Assembly (NCBI RefSeq): GCF_001625355.1 | Contig: NZ_JSEE01000022.1 | Location: forward strand, 1-46,581 | Direction: 5' to 3' | DNA: 46,581 nt | Source: Marinomonas sp. TW1 | GTDB taxonomy: Bacteria; Pseudomonadota; Gammaproteobacteria; Pseudomonadales; Marinomonadaceae | Shown here: positions 8,290 to 18,937 of the stretch, piece by piece | Layout: the number at the start of each line of letters is the position of its first letter | How positions within the stretch are numbered: position 1 is the stretch's first letter | The notes under the pieces: generated by a model | Database searches by the model: none | The model's input: only the letters and a program-made list of their open reading frames with translations | What the model was told of the DNA's origin: nothing | Translations under genes and position numbers: made by a program

Positions 8290-9120
8290 CTATAGGTAAA
8301 TTTGACCTTCAAACACTTTTTCAGCCGGACCTGTCATAAGAATCGGTTCGCCTTCACCAGCCCATTCAATATGCAAATCACCACCCCGTAAATGCGCTGT
8401 CACTTTAGGTGCCAGCCAACCTTGCTTGATACCTGCTACAACGGCCGCACAGGCGCCAGTACCACAAGCTTGCGTTTCACCAACGCCACGCTCAAACACT
8501 CGCAAGTTAATTTCAGATGAATTAACCACTTGCATAAAGCCCACATTAACCTTATTTGGAAAACGCTCATGAGACTCGATTTTAGCCCCTAGACTCTGTA
8601 CCTGTTCATCCTGCAAAGTATCGACTTTTAACACCGCATGAGGGTTACCGACAGAAACTGGCGTAATCTGATAATCCTCACCATCAACCGTTAGCGGGTA
8701 TAAACCGTCGTTAAGCTCCGCAGAAAAAGGCAGATCCGCCGGAACGAAGCTAGGCGCTCCCATATCCACGGTGACAAGTCCATTGTCCATCACTCTAAGT
8801 TGAATGGCACCACGCTTGGTTTCAACATTAATGACGCGTTTATGAGTCAGTTCGCGATCCAATACAAACTTAGCGAAACAACGCGCACCATTGCCACAAT
8901 GCTCTACTTCACTGCCGTCTGAATTATAAATTCGGTATCGAAAGTCCATGTCTGGATTAGAAGGTGGCTCAACAACCAACAGTTGGTCAAAACCAATTCC
9001 CCAGTTACGGTCACTTAAACGCTCGATTTGTGATTTATTAAAAAACACCTTACGAGAAACCGCATCTACCACCACAAAATCGTTGCCGAGACCGTGCATT
9101 TTTGTAAACTTCAATAACAC
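8290..9120 (-). CDS. dapF: Diaminopimelate epimerase
   Basis: 276 residues. It converts LL- to meso-diaminopimelate, the last step before lysine and a building block of peptidoglycan, by a cofactor-free two-cysteine mechanism. Both catalytic cysteines are present: HCGNGARC (Cys75) and ACGTGAC (Cys219). I use the GTG start at 9120, which lies 5 nt after a strong GAGGAGG and gives [15 protein letters not shown], aligning with the family N-terminus; an upstream ATG at 9180 would run into lysA. The Shine-Dalgarno overlaps the lysA stop, so the two are coupled. Confidence 0.96.
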   Translation of the reverse strand: MLLKFTKMHGLGNDFVVVDAVSRKVFFNKSQIERLSDRNWGIGFDQLLVVEPPSNPDMDFRYRIYNSDGSEVEHCGNGARCFAKFVLDRELTHKRVINVETKRGAIQLRVMDNGLVTVDMGAPSFVPADLPFSAELNDGLYPLTVDGEDYQITPVSVGNPHAVLKVDTLQDEQVQSLGAKIESHERFPNKVNVGFMQVVNSSEINLRVFERGVGETQACGTGACAAVVAGIKQGWLAPKVTAHLRGGDLHIEWAGEGEPILMTGPAEKVFEGQIYL

Positions 9121-9130
9121 AACAACCTCC

Positions 9131-10384
9131 TCAGTCTGGCAGAACTTGTTCGCCAACCAACTGATGTTCAATGGTTTCACGTGCGCGTATCAAATAAGCT
9201 TTATCACCATCCACCATCACTTCTGCAGCACGATTTCGACTGTTGTAATTCGATGCCATGGTAAAACCATAAGCACCCGCAGAGCGAACAGCCAATAAAT
9301 CTCCCGCCTGAATATCCAGTTCACGATCCTTACCTAAGAAGTCACCCGTTTCACATACTGGGCCGACTAAATCGTATACACGCTTACCTTCCGTTGTTGG
9401 CTGCTGAGAAACTGGCACAATGTCCATCCAAGCGCTGTATAGGGAAGGACGAATCAAATCGTTCATCGCGCCATCAATGATGGCAAAGTTTTTATGATCA
9501 TTACATTTCAGGAATTCCACCTGAGTCAACATCACGCCAGCATTGGCAGCAATGGAACGGCCAGGCTCAAACGCCAACGTCACGTCCATGCCTTTGACTT
9601 TTTCTAACAGTAATTTAGCGTAGTCAGCTGGTTTTGGTGGCACTTCATCACGGTAACGAACACCAAGACCACCACCTAAATCCAAATGCTTGATTTTAAT
9701 CCCCACGGCGGCCAATTCTTCCAGCAATCCAACTAAACGATCAAACGTATCCAAGAAAGGTTTTAACTCAGTCAATTGCGAGCCGATATGACAATCTACG
9801 CCCATCACATCCAGATTCGGTAAGTCATTGGCGATTTGATAAATACGAACCGCCTCTTTGATGTCGATACCGAATTTATTTTCTTTAAGGCCAGTGGAAA
9901 TATAAGGGTGAGTCTTCGCATCGACATCAGGATTCACGCGTAAGGAAATCGGAGCTTGTTTGCCCATTTCACCAGCGACCTTGTCTAAGCGATACAATTC
10001 CGCTTCGGACTCAACATTGAAACAGTGAATACCCACTTCCAAAGCACGACGCATTTCGACTTCTTGCTTACCCAAACCAGAGAACATGACCTTAGCAGGA
10101 TCGCCTCCGGCTTTTAATACTCGCTCTAGTTCTCCAACAGACACGATATCGAAGCCTGCTCCTAAACGTGCTAAAACATTCAAAATCGCAATATTTGAAC
10201 AAGCTTTAACGGCATAACAAATCAGCGTAGGATGAGCCGCAAATGCTTCGGCATAATCCATATAATGGCGTTCAAACATCGCTCGTGAATAAACATAGCA
10301 AGGGGTACCAAATTGTTCGGCAACATCAGACAAGGCAACGCCTTCTGCATGTAAAGTCTGATTTGAATAAGCAAATAAATCCAA
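9131..10384 (-). CDS. lysA: Diaminopimelate decarboxylase
   Basis: 417 residues. This PLP enzyme decarboxylates meso-diaminopimelate to L-lysine. The PLP lysine lies in CYAVKACSN (Lys60); the glycine-rich phosphate loop is [17 protein letters not shown] follows, and the C-terminal active-site motif is CETGDFLG. The best start is TTG at 10384, reached 7 nt after GAGGA and giving [15 protein letters not shown], which matches the family N-terminus. The open frame continues upstream to 10471, but that part overlaps lptM. Gene order lptM-lysA-dapF is the standard one in Pseudomonas and its relatives. Confidence 0.96.
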   Translation of the reverse strand: MDLFAYSNQTLHAEGVALSDVAEQFGTPCYVYSRAMFERHYMDYAEAFAAHPTLICYAVKACSNIAILNVLARLGAGFDIVSVGELERVLKAGGDPAKVMFSGLGKQEVEMRRALEVGIHCFNVESEAELYRLDKVAGEMGKQAPISLRVNPDVDAKTHPYISTGLKENKFGIDIKEAVRIYQIANDLPNLDVMGVDCHIGSQLTELKPFLDTFDRLVGLLEELAAVGIKIKHLDLGGGLGVRYRDEVPPKPADYAKLLLEKVKGMDVTLAFEPGRSIAANAGVMLTQVEFLKCNDHKNFAIIDGAMNDLIRPSLYSAWMDIVPVSQQPTTEGKRVYDLVGPVCETGDFLGKDRELDIQAGDLLAVRSAGAYGFTMASNYNSRNRAAEVMVDGDKAYLIRARETIEHQLVGEQVLPD

Positions 10385-10394
10385 AGGGGAATCC

Positions 10395-10514
10395 TCAATT
10401 TTGTGACGATGTAAGTTGTGACGGCAGATTATTCTCAGGCAAATAAAGCGCACCTTTATTACCACAAGCAACTATGAGTCCGGTCAAAATAAAAATTGCT
10501 AGCCACTTAGACAT
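10395..10514 (-). CDS. lptM: LptM (YifL)-like small lipoprotein
   Basis: A 39-residue ORF: a start MSKW, a hydrophobic stretch, then a lipobox LIVAC (cleavage before Cys17) followed by GNKGALYLPE. The CG-x-KG-x-LYLP pattern is the hallmark of LptM/YifL, an outer-membrane lipoprotein that helps disulfide maturation of the LPS translocon LptD. It lies directly upstream of lysA, its normal place. The ATG at 10514 has AAGAG about 8 nt upstream; an in-frame ATG at 10520 is too close to that site. The stop overlaps the lysA Shine-Dalgarno region. Confidence 0.92.
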   Translation of the reverse strand: MSKWLAIFILTGLIVACGNKGALYLPENNLPSQLTSSQN

Positions 10515-10544
10515 CGTCATATCTCTTCATTTTTTAATGATGCT

Positions 10545-10574
10545 AGTATACCTTGCCAATCATGGGTTTCCCAA
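10545..10574 (-). promoter_or_regulatory. Candidate promoter of lptM-lysA-dapF cluster
   Basis: On the minus strand TTGGGA (10569-10574) and TATACT (10545-10550) are spaced by 18 bp, about 30 bp before the lptM start. This is a consensus match only. Confidence 0.4.
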
Positions 10575-10698
10575 CCCTAGCGCACGAAATAGCTGGATAT
10601 TCTTTACCCTAAAGAAAAACAGAGAAAGCTTGAATTTACCCATAAGAACACCAAGATAAAGACAGTCATTTTCACCAGAGGTTAGCTTACAAAGCAGA

Positions 10699-11424
10699 AT
10701 GAAGAACAAAATCCTACCATGGAGCATCGCATTAGGTTGCGCCATTGTTCTACACATACTGTTACTGGAATGGTCGGCACCAGCAAACTGGTTAAGCGAT
10801 CGGGCGAATGTGACTCACCCTGAGCTTTTTATTCTCAAGACAAATGCTTCTCCTCAATCATTGGCAACGGACAGTCGACCATTGGAAAGCTCGGTCAGCG
10901 ATGAACAACAAAACACATCAAACGACGTCAACCGCAAACAGCCCACTGACGTCATTACGAGCAACAAAGACGCCCAAATAGAAGCACCTGAAATGCCCTC
11001 TTCGGAGTTTAACCATCAAACCGATTGGCCGACAGAGCAGTCATCTCAGCTTGTCGAAGACCTACATGCGAAATCGCCACTGCTAGAATTAAGTCCCCCT
11101 TCATCAAGCCAAGACGACAGCGAGACTGATGGAATCTTCTCCCCAACGCTAAGGGCCAAAATAGAAAAAGCCAAACAAGATCAAGAAGCCTATTTAAAAG
11201 GACAACAAGAAGAGACCGCCTACCCTATCACTGAAGATGCCGATGGCACAAAATACGTCAATATTGAAGGCGTCTGTTGGCGCATACCTGAACCAGGAAG
11301 CGATACAGCTTGGGCGATTGTTTTTGCTGGCTGCAATGGCCAAAAGGAAACCTTCCATTTCGAACTAAACATTGCTCCGAGTACCTTCTTAGGCCCTGAC
11401 GGTGCCTTCCCTCTTGCTGAGTAA
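10699..11424 (+). CDS. Unknown membrane-anchored protein
   Basis: 241 residues; I do not recognise the family. Residues 7-26 are hydrophobic (WSIALGCAIVLHILLLEW) with a positively charged start, so it is probably an inner-membrane anchor with the rest periplasmic. Residues 40-150 are a hydrophilic, Ser/Asp/Gln/Pro-rich, likely disordered linker. The C-terminal ~90 residues look folded: a short helical Lys/Gln stretch, then DGTKYVNIEGVCWRIPEPG and two cysteines (in GVCWR and AGCNG) that could form a disulfide. The anchor-linker-small domain layout recalls TonB/TolA-like or envelope regulator proteins, but no TonB motif is visible. It is divergent from lptM and convergent with argH. The Shine-Dalgarno is weak. 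Confidence 0.75.
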   Translation: MKNKILPWSIALGCAIVLHILLLEWSAPANWLSDRANVTHPELFILKTNASPQSLATDSRPLESSVSDEQQNTSNDVNRKQPTDVITSNKDAQIEAPEMPSSEFNHQTDWPTEQSSQLVEDLHAKSPLLELSPPSSSQDDSETDGIFSPTLRAKIEKAKQDQEAYLKGQQEETAYPITEDADGTKYVNIEGVCWRIPEPGSDTAWAIVFAGCNGQKETFHFELNIAPSTFLGPDGAFPLAE

Positions 11425-11451
11425 CGACCGATCTTGCGCTTTAATTACCCC

Positions 11452-11483
11452 AAAAAAAACGACGACCCTAGGTCGTCGTTTAT
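11452..11483 (-). terminator. Intrinsic terminator of argH
   Basis: The stem AAACGACGACC/GGTCGTCGTTT has a 3-nt loop and is followed on the minus strand by a run of eight T. It lies about 30 nt after the argH stop. The rightward T run is short, so it probably works best for argH. Confidence 0.85.
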
Positions 11484-11511
11484 CTTCAACAATGTCAGTA
11501 ATGCTGTTCGA

Positions 11512-12912
11512 TTATCGAGCGACTAACTCTGATTTCGCGCGCTCTACAGCACTTAACACTTGCGCAGGCGCGGTCCCACCAATGTGATCACGTGCTGCCA
11601 CAGAACCTTCTAATGTCAGTACATCAAACACATCTTGCTCGATCATATCGCCGAATGACTGCAGTTCTTCCAAGGTCATCTCAGACAAGTCCTTGCCTTC
11701 TTTCACACCATACCCAACCGCTTTACCAACAATTTCATGAGCATCGCGGAATGCCACACCATGGCGAACCAAGTAGTCAGCCAAATCGGTGGCCGTTGAG
11801 AAGCCACGACGCGCCGCTTCATACATGTGCTCTTTACGAGATTCGATCGCCGGAATCATGTCAGCAAACGCACGCAAAGACCCTTTTAATGTATCAACAG
11901 TATCAAACAGAGGTTCTTTGTCTTCTTGATTGTCCTTGTTATAAGCCAAACACTGAGACTTCATTAAGGTAAGCAGTCCCATTAAGTGACCATAAACTCG
12001 ACCCGTTTTACCACGCACTAATTCTGGTACATCCGGATTTTTCTTCTGCGGCATAATGGAAGAACCGGTACAAAAGCGATCTGGCAAATAAATAAAATTG
12101 AACTGAGCTGAGGCCCACATCACCATTTCTTCAGCCCAACGGGACAAGTGCATCATGATAATGGACGCTGCAGACGTAAACTCGATGGCAAAATCACGGT
12201 CACTGACGGAATCCAAGGAATTATAAGTCGGACGCTCAAACCCCAACAGCTCTGCTGTCATATTGCGATCAATTGGGTACGTTGTTCCAGCCAATGCGGC
12301 CGCGCCAAGCGGCAAAATATTGATACGCTTACGGCAATCCACAAGACGCTCGTAATCACGCTGCATCATTTCATACCAAGCCATTAGATGGTGCCCAAAC
12401 GTCACAGGTTGCGCCGTTTGCAAATGCGTAAAGCCAGGCATAATGGTGTCGGCTTCTTTTTCCGCCAGACTTAAAATACCTTGTTGCAAGCGTGTCACTT
12501 CTTCTAATAAAAAGTCCACTTCATCACGCATGTAAAGGCGAATATCCGTTGCAACTTGGTCATTACGAGAACGACCTGTGTGCAGTTTTTTACCCGTAAT
12601 ACCGATTTTTTGAGTCAGACGTGCTTCAATGTTCATATGAACGTCTTCTAGCTCAATTGACCACTCAAACTCACCTCGAGCGATTTCCTCTTCAATTTCA
12701 GTCAAGCCCTGAATAATCTGATCACGCTCTTCTTCTGTTAGTACACCAATACTGGCCAACATTTTGCCATGGGCAATGGACCCTTGAATGTCTTGTTTCG
12801 CCATTCTTTGATCAAACTCAACAGAAGCCGTAAAACGCGCAACAAAAGCATCAACAGGCTCAGAAAAGCGACCACCCCATTGCTGGTTTGTGGTTTTATT
12901 TGTATCCGTCAT
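11512..12912 (-). CDS. argH: Argininosuccinate lyase
   Basis: 466 residues. It splits argininosuccinate into arginine and fumarate, the last step of arginine synthesis. It belongs to the fumarase/aspartase superfamily: the signature [12 protein letters not shown], with the catalytic serine loop, is intact, as are HTGRSRNDQ and the [11 protein letters not shown] helix. The N-terminus [13 protein letters not shown] is typical. I take ATG at 12912, with AGGA upstream, rather than the longer 12948 start. It is divergent from hemC, the arrangement also found in Pseudomonas. Confidence 0.97.
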   Translation of the reverse strand: MTDTNKTTNQQWGGRFSEPVDAFVARFTASVEFDQRMAKQDIQGSIAHGKMLASIGVLTEEERDQIIQGLTEIEEEIARGEFEWSIELEDVHMNIEARLTQKIGITGKKLHTGRSRNDQVATDIRLYMRDEVDFLLEEVTRLQQGILSLAEKEADTIMPGFTHLQTAQPVTFGHHLMAWYEMMQRDYERLVDCRKRINILPLGAAALAGTTYPIDRNMTAELLGFERPTYNSLDSVSDRDFAIEFTSAASIIMMHLSRWAEEMVMWASAQFNFIYLPDRFCTGSSIMPQKKNPDVPELVRGKTGRVYGHLMGLLTLMKSQCLAYNKDNQEDKEPLFDTVDTLKGSLRAFADMIPAIESRKEHMYEAARRGFSTATDLADYLVRHGVAFRDAHEIVGKAVGYGVKEGKDLSEMTLEELQSFGDMIEQDVFDVLTLEGSVAARDHIGGTAPAQVLSAVERAKSELVAR

Positions 12913-13068
12913 TCGGTTAGTTCCTACACTGGGTTCATTTTGCTGCAAAGAGTACCTTATGCGCCTTCACTTATAAAGTATTGAAAGATGACGAAGGAGG
13001 GCTTAACGAGTATCATGAGCAACAAATTTTAAGGATTTTCATCGGTCCGCAACGCACTAGGAGACACA

Positions 13069-13992
13069 GTGAAAGATAAAATTGTGATCGCAACTCGAGA
13101 AAGCCAACTCGCTCTTTGGCAAGCCAACAACGTCAAAGCTCAACTCGAAAGCCTGTACCCTGATTTAACCGTGGAACTGCTCGGCATGACCACCAAAGGC
13201 GATCAAATTTTAGATTCTCCATTATCCAAAATCGGTGGCAAAGGATTATTTGTCAAAGAACTGGAAGCGGCACTACTGGATGGACGAGCGGACATCGCTG
13301 TTCATTCCATGAAAGACGTACCAATGGCCTTTCCAGAAGGCTTAGGTCTCGCCGTCATTTGCGAGCGTGAAGACCCTAGTGATGCTTTCGTGTCTAATCA
13401 ATACGCCACCTTAGACGATCTTCCTGCTGGAGCGGTTGTCGGCACCTCCAGTTTGCGTCGTTCTTGCCAGCTAAAAATGCAGCGCCCTGACCTTATCATT
13501 AAGGATTTACGCGGTAACGTTAACACTCGTTTGAGAAAAATGGACGAGGGAGAATATGACGCCATTATCTTGGCAACCGCAGGCCTACTTCGCCTTGAAA
13601 TGTCAGATCGGATTCGTCAAAAAATACCAGCGGAAGTGAGCCTCCCTGCTGGCGGACAAGGTGCCATGGGAATTGAGTGTCGAGCGGATGATCACCCTAC
13701 GTTTGACTTACTTGCGCCACTACAGCACGAGGAAACCACCTATCGAGTCACCGCTGAACGCGCCTTAAACGAACGATTAAATGGCGGTTGCCAAGCACCA
13801 ATCGCTTGTTTTGCGATTCTTCAGCAAGATGAAATTTGGTTACGAGGATTAGTAGGAAGTCCTGATGGCAAAACGATGATCCAAAGTGACATCCGAGGAC
13901 ACAAAGACGACGCCAAAAAATTGGGAGTAACCTTGGCCGAAGAGCTACTTGCTCGTGGTGCCAACACCATACTTGATGCCATTTATCAATAA
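13069..13992 (+). CDS. hemC: Porphobilinogen deaminase (hydroxymethylbilane synthase)
   Basis: 307 residues. It joins four porphobilinogens into hydroxymethylbilane in the tetrapyrrole pathway. The catalytic aspartate is in HSMKDVP (Asp83), the arginine-rich substrate loop is [10 protein letters not shown], and the dipyrromethane cofactor is attached to Cys241 (NGGCQAP). The start is GTG, with AGGAGA 5-6 nt upstream. First gene of hemC-hemD-hemX-hemY. Confidence 0.97.
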   Translation: MKDKIVIATRESQLALWQANNVKAQLESLYPDLTVELLGMTTKGDQILDSPLSKIGGKGLFVKELEAALLDGRADIAVHSMKDVPMAFPEGLGLAVICEREDPSDAFVSNQYATLDDLPAGAVVGTSSLRRSCQLKMQRPDLIIKDLRGNVNTRLRKMDEGEYDAIILATAGLLRLEMSDRIRQKIPAEVSLPAGGQGAMGIECRADDHPTFDLLAPLQHEETTYRVTAERALNERLNGGCQAPIACFAILQQDEIWLRGLVGSPDGKTMIQSDIRGHKDDAKKLGVTLAEELLARGANTILDAIYQ

Positions 13993-14009
13993 ATTAAGGC
14001 CCTTTAGCC

Positions 14010-14762
14010 GTGCCCAATCATAACATTCTGATTACACGTCCAGAACCTGAAAACCAGCTAAGCTGTGAGCGAGTCTTTGCTCATGGCTGGCAAGCCACCT
14101 CCTTACCGATGCTGAGCATAGAAGCGGTTAATGACCCACAAAAAATCGCCGCAATACGCTCACAAGTTTTTAATATCGACGAGTTTAACTACGTCATTTT
14201 CGTCAGCAAGAACGCTGCGAGATTAGCCTGTGAATGGCTTGATCAATGTTGGCCCATGCTACCTGTCGGCATCAACTGGATCGGTATTGGTCAAGGCACT
14301 ACTCAAACCCTGATAGACGAAGGCGTCCCCGCTATTGCGAATCCGGGCCATACAACAGAGGCGTTATTGGCTTGGCTTAAGCCAGTTAAAATGCGTGATC
14401 AAAAAATCCTCATCGTTCGTGGGCATGGTGGTCGACCAGAACTCGCACAACAACTGGAAGACAGAGGCGCAAAAGTCAGTTATCTTTCTCTTTACGAAAG
14501 AAAAAAACCTCTGTATCACGCTCAAACTTTCTTCATGCTGCCCGATATTAATTTAATATGGGCCACCAGTGGTGAAGGGTTAACACATCTTTCAGAGTAT
14601 GCGCTGCAACATAAACCGGAATGGCAGTCTCTGCCTATTTTTACGCCCAGCGAAAGAGTCAATCAATTGGCATTAAAATTAGGTTGGAAAAAGGCGATAT
14701 GTGCTCATGGTGCGGATGACACAAGCCTAATCAACGCGACGGAAATTCATACAGGACATTAG
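14010..14762 (+). CDS. hemD: Uroporphyrinogen-III synthase
   Basis: 250 residues. It cyclises hydroxymethylbilane with inversion of ring D. The family diverges strongly, but the features ILITRPEPEN at the N-terminus, VIFVSKNAA, the hinge, KILIVRGHGGRPEL and the C-terminal TSGEGLTHL are recognisable. It starts with GTG 17 bp after hemC and ends one base before hemX. The hemC-hemD order is strong support. Confidence 0.93.
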   Translation: MPNHNILITRPEPENQLSCERVFAHGWQATSLPMLSIEAVNDPQKIAAIRSQVFNIDEFNYVIFVSKNAARLACEWLDQCWPMLPVGINWIGIGQGTTQTLIDEGVPAIANPGHTTEALLAWLKPVKMRDQKILIVRGHGGRPELAQQLEDRGAKVSYLSLYERKKPLYHAQTFFMLPDINLIWATSGEGLTHLSEYALQHKPEWQSLPIFTPSERVNQLALKLGWKKAICAHGADDTSLINATEIHTGH

Positions 14763-14763
14763 A

Positions 14764-16059
14764 ATGACTGATAACAACAAGCACGAATCCAATGACACTA
14801 GCCTCGCAAAGAGTCCAGAGCGAGACACACCCTCTACCGAAAGTACTGCTAAGGTCACTCGTTCTGATTCTGCCACTCCTGCCAATAGCAACGAGAGCAA
14901 TCATCGTCTCAACATGACGTTGACGTCGGTCTCTCTATGCGTCTCTTTCATTGCGATCGCCACCAGCGGCTGGCTATATTATCAGTCGACCATCAGCCCT
15001 ATCGCTCAAAACATTCAGCAACTGAACACACAACAAGCAACGCTTACAGCTGAATTACAGACCAGTCAAATCAGCAAGAGCCAACTCGAGCAAGTGGCAA
15101 AAGAAGTCATCCGAGCTCAACAATCCGCTCAGCAAGAAACCACCAAGCTAGTACAAAAACAGATTGAGCAAAGCAACAAAATACAATCCTTAGAAGCCAA
15201 GTTACAGCGCTTAAACAATACCACCAAAGAAGATTGGAAACTGGCCGAAGCAGAATACCTGATCCGCCTTGCTAACCAGAGATTATTGCTTGAAGCCGAC
15301 GCCAAAGGGGCCATCTCATTATTAAGCAATGCCGATGACATTTTAAAAGAACAGCAAGACCCAATTACCTTTGATACTCGCAAGGCTTTAGCAAAAGACA
15401 TTCAAGCCCTGAGTGCAACCAGCCAATTTGATCTGGAAGGCAAATATCTACAACTCACTGCCCTGCACGACAGTATTATAACCCTGCCACAAAGAGAGCC
15501 TTCAAAAGAATGGCAGACAAGCCAGCAAAATACCGATTCCGAAGATTCAACCACCACAAGTCGCATTGAGTCAGAGTTACAAAGTTTCTGGCAATCATTA
15601 CGCTCACTAGTGGTGATTAACTATCAGCACAAACCAATCAAAGCGTTATTACCGCCAGCAGAATATCAAGAACTAACAACGGGCTTACAGTTACAGCTGG
15701 ATGTGGCACAGGTCGCCTTAATGAAGGGCGAGGCAATCATTTATCAACAAGCTTTATCCCGTGTCGCTACGGCCATCACAGAGCACTTTGACACACAGTC
15801 AAAACTCGTCACCTCTTTCCTTGCTAGCTTGACCGAATTGCAACAGATCGATCCATCACCGACCTTGCCTTTGCCAAGATCGTCTTTATTAGCCATGAAA
15901 AACCTAATGAAAGATTGGAATCAGCGCTTACCGAATGATAACGGTGTTGACCAAGCAAGCACAGATCCACAATCCCGTGCTGAAAACAGTACTGAAAAAA
16001 TGAACCAAGAAGAAGTAAACGCCACGGATGATGCTCGCTCTCAAGGAGACAACTCATGA
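14764..16059 (+). CDS. hemX: HemX-like membrane protein
   Basis: 431 residues. A hydrophilic Ser/Thr-rich N-terminal tail (1-50) precedes one membrane segment (about 52-72, VSLCVSFIAIATSGWLYY). A long Gln-rich coiled coil follows (about 78-145), and then the conserved HemX domain (DWKLAEAEYLIRLANQRLLLEAD). The protein is sometimes mislabelled uroporphyrin-III methyltransferase but has no such domain. It probably acts as an inner-membrane scaffold linked to heme synthesis; its role is not well established. The start has AGGA just before the hemD stop, and the 3' end overlaps hemY by 4 bp (ATGA). Confidence 0.9.
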   Translation: MTDNNKHESNDTSLAKSPERDTPSTESTAKVTRSDSATPANSNESNHRLNMTLTSVSLCVSFIAIATSGWLYYQSTISPIAQNIQQLNTQQATLTAELQTSQISKSQLEQVAKEVIRAQQSAQQETTKLVQKQIEQSNKIQSLEAKLQRLNNTTKEDWKLAEAEYLIRLANQRLLLEADAKGAISLLSNADDILKEQQDPITFDTRKALAKDIQALSATSQFDLEGKYLQLTALHDSIITLPQREPSKEWQTSQQNTDSEDSTTTSRIESELQSFWQSLRSLVVINYQHKPIKALLPPAEYQELTTGLQLQLDVAQVALMKGEAIIYQQALSRVATAITEHFDTQSKLVTSFLASLTELQQIDPSPTLPLPRSSLLAMKNLMKDWNQRLPNDNGVDQASTDPQSRAENSTEKMNQEEVNATDDARSQGDNS

Positions 16060-17294
16060 GAAAGCTACTCTTTCTACTGGTGATCATGATGGCAGCTGGA
16101 GGTGTCTTAGGGCTCCTTATGCGTCAGGACTCTGGCTATGTGCTTATTGAGTTCAATGGCGTCACAATCGAAACCAGTCTTTGGGTATTGTTAGCCGCGA
16201 TGATCGTCACGTTATTTGTGATGAGCTGGGTTAAACGCATTTTGTTTATCACCCTCAGACCAAGTAATTCCATTGCGAAAGTTACTGGCAACCTAGCCCA
16301 AAAGAGAGCGTCACGTAACACCATCCGAGGTCTTTTGGAATTAGTCGGCGGCAATTGGAATCGTGCCGAAAAATTGCTGACCAACAGTGCTGACCGCGTA
16401 CCTTATCCACTCATTAACTATATTGGCGCAGCCTATGCCGCCAGCGAACAAGAAGAACATGAACGCTCTAAATCTCTTCTTCGTTCCGCTCACAAATCAA
16501 CACCTGAAGCCGAGTTTGCAATTGGTTTCGCACAAAGCCAACTGCAAATCAAACAAGAGCATTATGAAGGTGCACTGGCGTCATTGTTGCGACTTCACAA
16601 ACTGAAACCCAAGCACCGTCAAGTTGTCAAAATGTTGGTGTCCGTTTACACCAAACTGAAAGATTGGGATGCTTTATTAGCGTTAACCCCAACACTTAAA
16701 AAAGACGGCATTTTTGATGAAGACAATATGCTCGAATTAGAGCGCAATGCATTCTTAGCCTTGTTAGATAAAATAAAATTCCGTAATAAATTAGGACAGA
16801 ACAGCAAGGAACTGGTTGCCGAAGTAGAATCTTTATGGAATAAGCTAGACACCCTCTCACAAGACGATCGTATGCGTCAGCTTTATGCACAAACCTTAAT
16901 TCACTTTGGCGATGACACCAAAGCCGAACATTTTATTCGTCAGAGTCTAAACCAAAAATGGTCAGAAAAACTCGTCTATGAATACGCTAACATTCAACAA
17001 GGTAATGTAAAAAAACGCCTAACAAACTGTGAAGGTTGGCTAAAGAAAGAACCTGCCAGCGCAAACTTATATCTAGTGGCGGGGCGTTTAAGTCAAACCA
17101 TGATGTTATGGGGTAAGGCGAAAGACTATTATGAACAAGCCCTCTCTCTCGATGGACAAAGCGAGGCCTTGGCAGAGTTAAGCCGCTTACTTGATGCCAT
17201 GGGCGACAGTAAGGCCAGTCAAAACTTGATGATGATTAACCTAAATCAAGCCAGCAATCAATTAAAGCCTCTACCTTTACCCTCACCTCATTAA
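16056..17294 (+). CDS. hemY: HemY-like TPR membrane protein
   Basis: 412 residues. Two membrane helices lie near the N-terminus (about 4-23 and 41-62), followed by the HemY_N region (TGNLAQKRASRNTIRGLLELVGGNWNRAEKLL, split here only as a landmark around 88-115) and TPR repeats to the C-terminus. The gene overlaps hemX (ATGA) and ends the hemCDXY operon at a strong terminator. It is distinct from the HemY protoporphyrinogen oxidase of Gram-positives. Its proposed role is in late heme synthesis or in holding heme enzymes at the membrane. Confidence 0.92.
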   Translation: MRKLLFLLVIMMAAGGVLGLLMRQDSGYVLIEFNGVTIETSLWVLLAAMIVTLFVMSWVKRILFITLRPSNSIAKVTGNLAQKRASRNTIRGLLELVGGNWNRAEKLLTNSADRVPYPLINYIGAAYAASEQEEHERSKSLLRSAHKSTPEAEFAIGFAQSQLQIKQEHYEGALASLLRLHKLKPKHRQVVKMLVSVYTKLKDWDALLALTPTLKKDGIFDEDNMLELERNAFLALLDKIKFRNKLGQNSKELVAEVESLWNKLDTLSQDDRMRQLYAQTLIHFGDDTKAEHFIRQSLNQKWSEKLVYEYANIQQGNVKKRLTNCEGWLKKEPASANLYLVAGRLSQTMMLWGKAKDYYEQALSLDGQSEALAELSRLLDAMGDSKASQNLMMINLNQASNQLKPLPLPSPH

Positions 17295-17334
17295 GCAAAA
17301 AAAGAAGCTGCCTTTGGGCAGCTTCTTTTTTTGC
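17295..17334. terminator. Bidirectional intrinsic terminator, hemY / aer
   Basis: A 16-bp or longer stem, AAGAAGCTGCC/GGGCAGCTTCTT, with a TTT loop and A7/T7 flanks, lies between the hemY stop and the convergent chemoreceptor stop at 17358. Confidence 0.88.
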
Positions 17335-17357
17335 GTTTCAGATCAAATGGATCAAAA

Positions 17358-18905
17358 CTATTTAAATCGCACCACTAACTCGTGCATATCGTCTGCCACG
17401 CTTTGTAACAAACGAATACTGTCACTGGAGAGTTGCGATTTCTCCGAGCTTTGCTCAGCCAAATCAGAAATACGGACAACTTGGCGGTTAATGTCTTCCG
17501 ACACTTGTGCTTGCTCTTCTACTGCAGCAGACATTTGAATCGACATGTCAGTAATATTCGATACAGAAGCCACAATTTCCTCAAAAGCCCGTGCCATTTC
17601 AACAATCTTTTGCAAACCTTGCTCGGCATCCGACTTACCCTGATGAGCCACTTTTACTGAGTTTCCAGCGCCTGCCCTTAAGGTTTCGATGATCTTATGA
17701 ATATCTTGAGTGGAACCCTGTGTACGCATTGCTAACTGACGGACCTCATCAGCAACCACCGCAAAGCCTCGACCATGCTCTCCGGCACGAGCCGCCTCAA
17801 TTGCTGCATTAAGCGCCAATAAATTCGTTTGCTCAGCAATTTGATCAATCACCTGAGCCACATCGGCAATTTTTTCCGAATGCTGGGCTAAGTCCTGAAC
17901 AGTCGCACTGATCTCATTCACTGTTTCGCTGAGGTCTTGAATTGAAGCTTGTGCATCCGTAATGATCACCTGACCAGATTGCGCCGAATGAAGCGAGGAT
18001 TTCGCACTGTCGGCCGTCACTTGAACATGGTGCGCCACATCATTAATGGTCGATGTCATTTCTTGCATAGCGGTGGCCACATCCTGCGTCTCATGTTGCT
18101 GGCTCGCCATTCCTTTAGTCGTTTCCATGCTAAAAGAAAGTCCCACCCTTGATTGCTCAGAAACTTTAGATGACTCATCTTCAAAGCGTGTTAGCACCGC
18201 GTCAATACGAGACATCATACTCTTTGCCCCAACTTCCAACTGCGCAATAGAAAGCGCTTGATCTGAATAGGTAACGGCCGCTAGAGGATGCATAAAAGCA
18301 GCAGGCAATCGGCTTTTTAGTTGTTGATTCAAATTGACTTGATAACGCCAAAATAAAACATTTGCTAACAAACTGGCTAACAACAATAACCCCAAACCAA
18401 GGTAGAGATTTTGCAACGCAGACAGTAAGGACACAGCCACTAAAACTAGGGGCAAAAGAAGCTGCCAAGATTGCCATGTCTTAGGAATGACCTGCTTTCC
18501 TTGGCAGATCGCTTTATATTGTTTCTCAGCTCGAGTCACGTCTTCACGTTTCGGTACCGTTCGAACGGACTCATACCCAACAACCTTGCCATTTTCGGTC
18601 ACTGGTGTGACATAGGCATCCACCCAATAGAAGTCGCCATTTTTACAGCGGTTTTTCACCAAGCCCATCCAAGCTTTACCCTGTTTAAGGGTTTGCCACA
18701 TCACCTCAAATGCCTCTTTCGGCATGTCAGGGTGACGAACCAAATTATGAGGACTGCCAATCAGTTCTTCTTTTTCAAAACCACTTACTTGAATAAAAGC
18801 GTCATTACAATGAAGAATATTACCCTTTAGATCCGTTGTGGAAACCAGCTTTACACTCGGATCAAAACGCTTTTCTTGATCCGTTACTGGGGTGTTGTTG
18901 CGCAT
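17358..18905 (-). CDS. PAS-domain methyl-accepting chemoreceptor (Aer-like)
   Basis: 515 residues, close to E. coli Aer (506). The N-terminal PAS domain (about 20-125) contains [31 protein letters not shown] and [11 protein letters not shown], the pattern of the FAD-binding Aer PAS. A hydrophobic hairpin (about 150-190) anchors it in the inner membrane. The C-terminal signalling domain has the hairpin tip [19 protein letters not shown], which contacts CheA/CheW. No periplasmic sensor is present, so it reads internal energy or redox state. I use ATG 18905 (AAGGA 7 nt upstream) over the TTG at 18923. It is probably transcribed alone or after the BASS gene. Confidence 0.9.
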   Translation of the reverse strand: MRNNTPVTDQEKRFDPSVKLVSTTDLKGNILHCNDAFIQVSGFEKEELIGSPHNLVRHPDMPKEAFEVMWQTLKQGKAWMGLVKNRCKNGDFYWVDAYVTPVTENGKVVGYESVRTVPKREDVTRAEKQYKAICQGKQVIPKTWQSWQLLLPLVLVAVSLLSALQNLYLGLGLLLLASLLANVLFWRYQVNLNQQLKSRLPAAFMHPLAAVTYSDQALSIAQLEVGAKSMMSRIDAVLTRFEDESSKVSEQSRVGLSFSMETTKGMASQQHETQDVATAMQEMTSTINDVAHHVQVTADSAKSSLHSAQSGQVIITDAQASIQDLSETVNEISATVQDLAQHSEKIADVAQVIDQIAEQTNLLALNAAIEAARAGEHGRGFAVVADEVRQLAMRTQGSTQDIHKIIETLRAGAGNSVKVAHQGKSDAEQGLQKIVEMARAFEEIVASVSNITDMSIQMSAAVEEQAQVSEDINRQVVRISDLAEQSSEKSQLSSDSIRLLQSVADDMHELVVRFK

Positions 18906-18937
18906 AACATTATCCTTAATCAATTTACAATCATTTC

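Noticed and set aside
10560..10757. 65-codon minus-strand frame in the lptM upstream region
   Set aside because: Overlaps the promoter area and the divergent gene start; aromatic-rich random composition.
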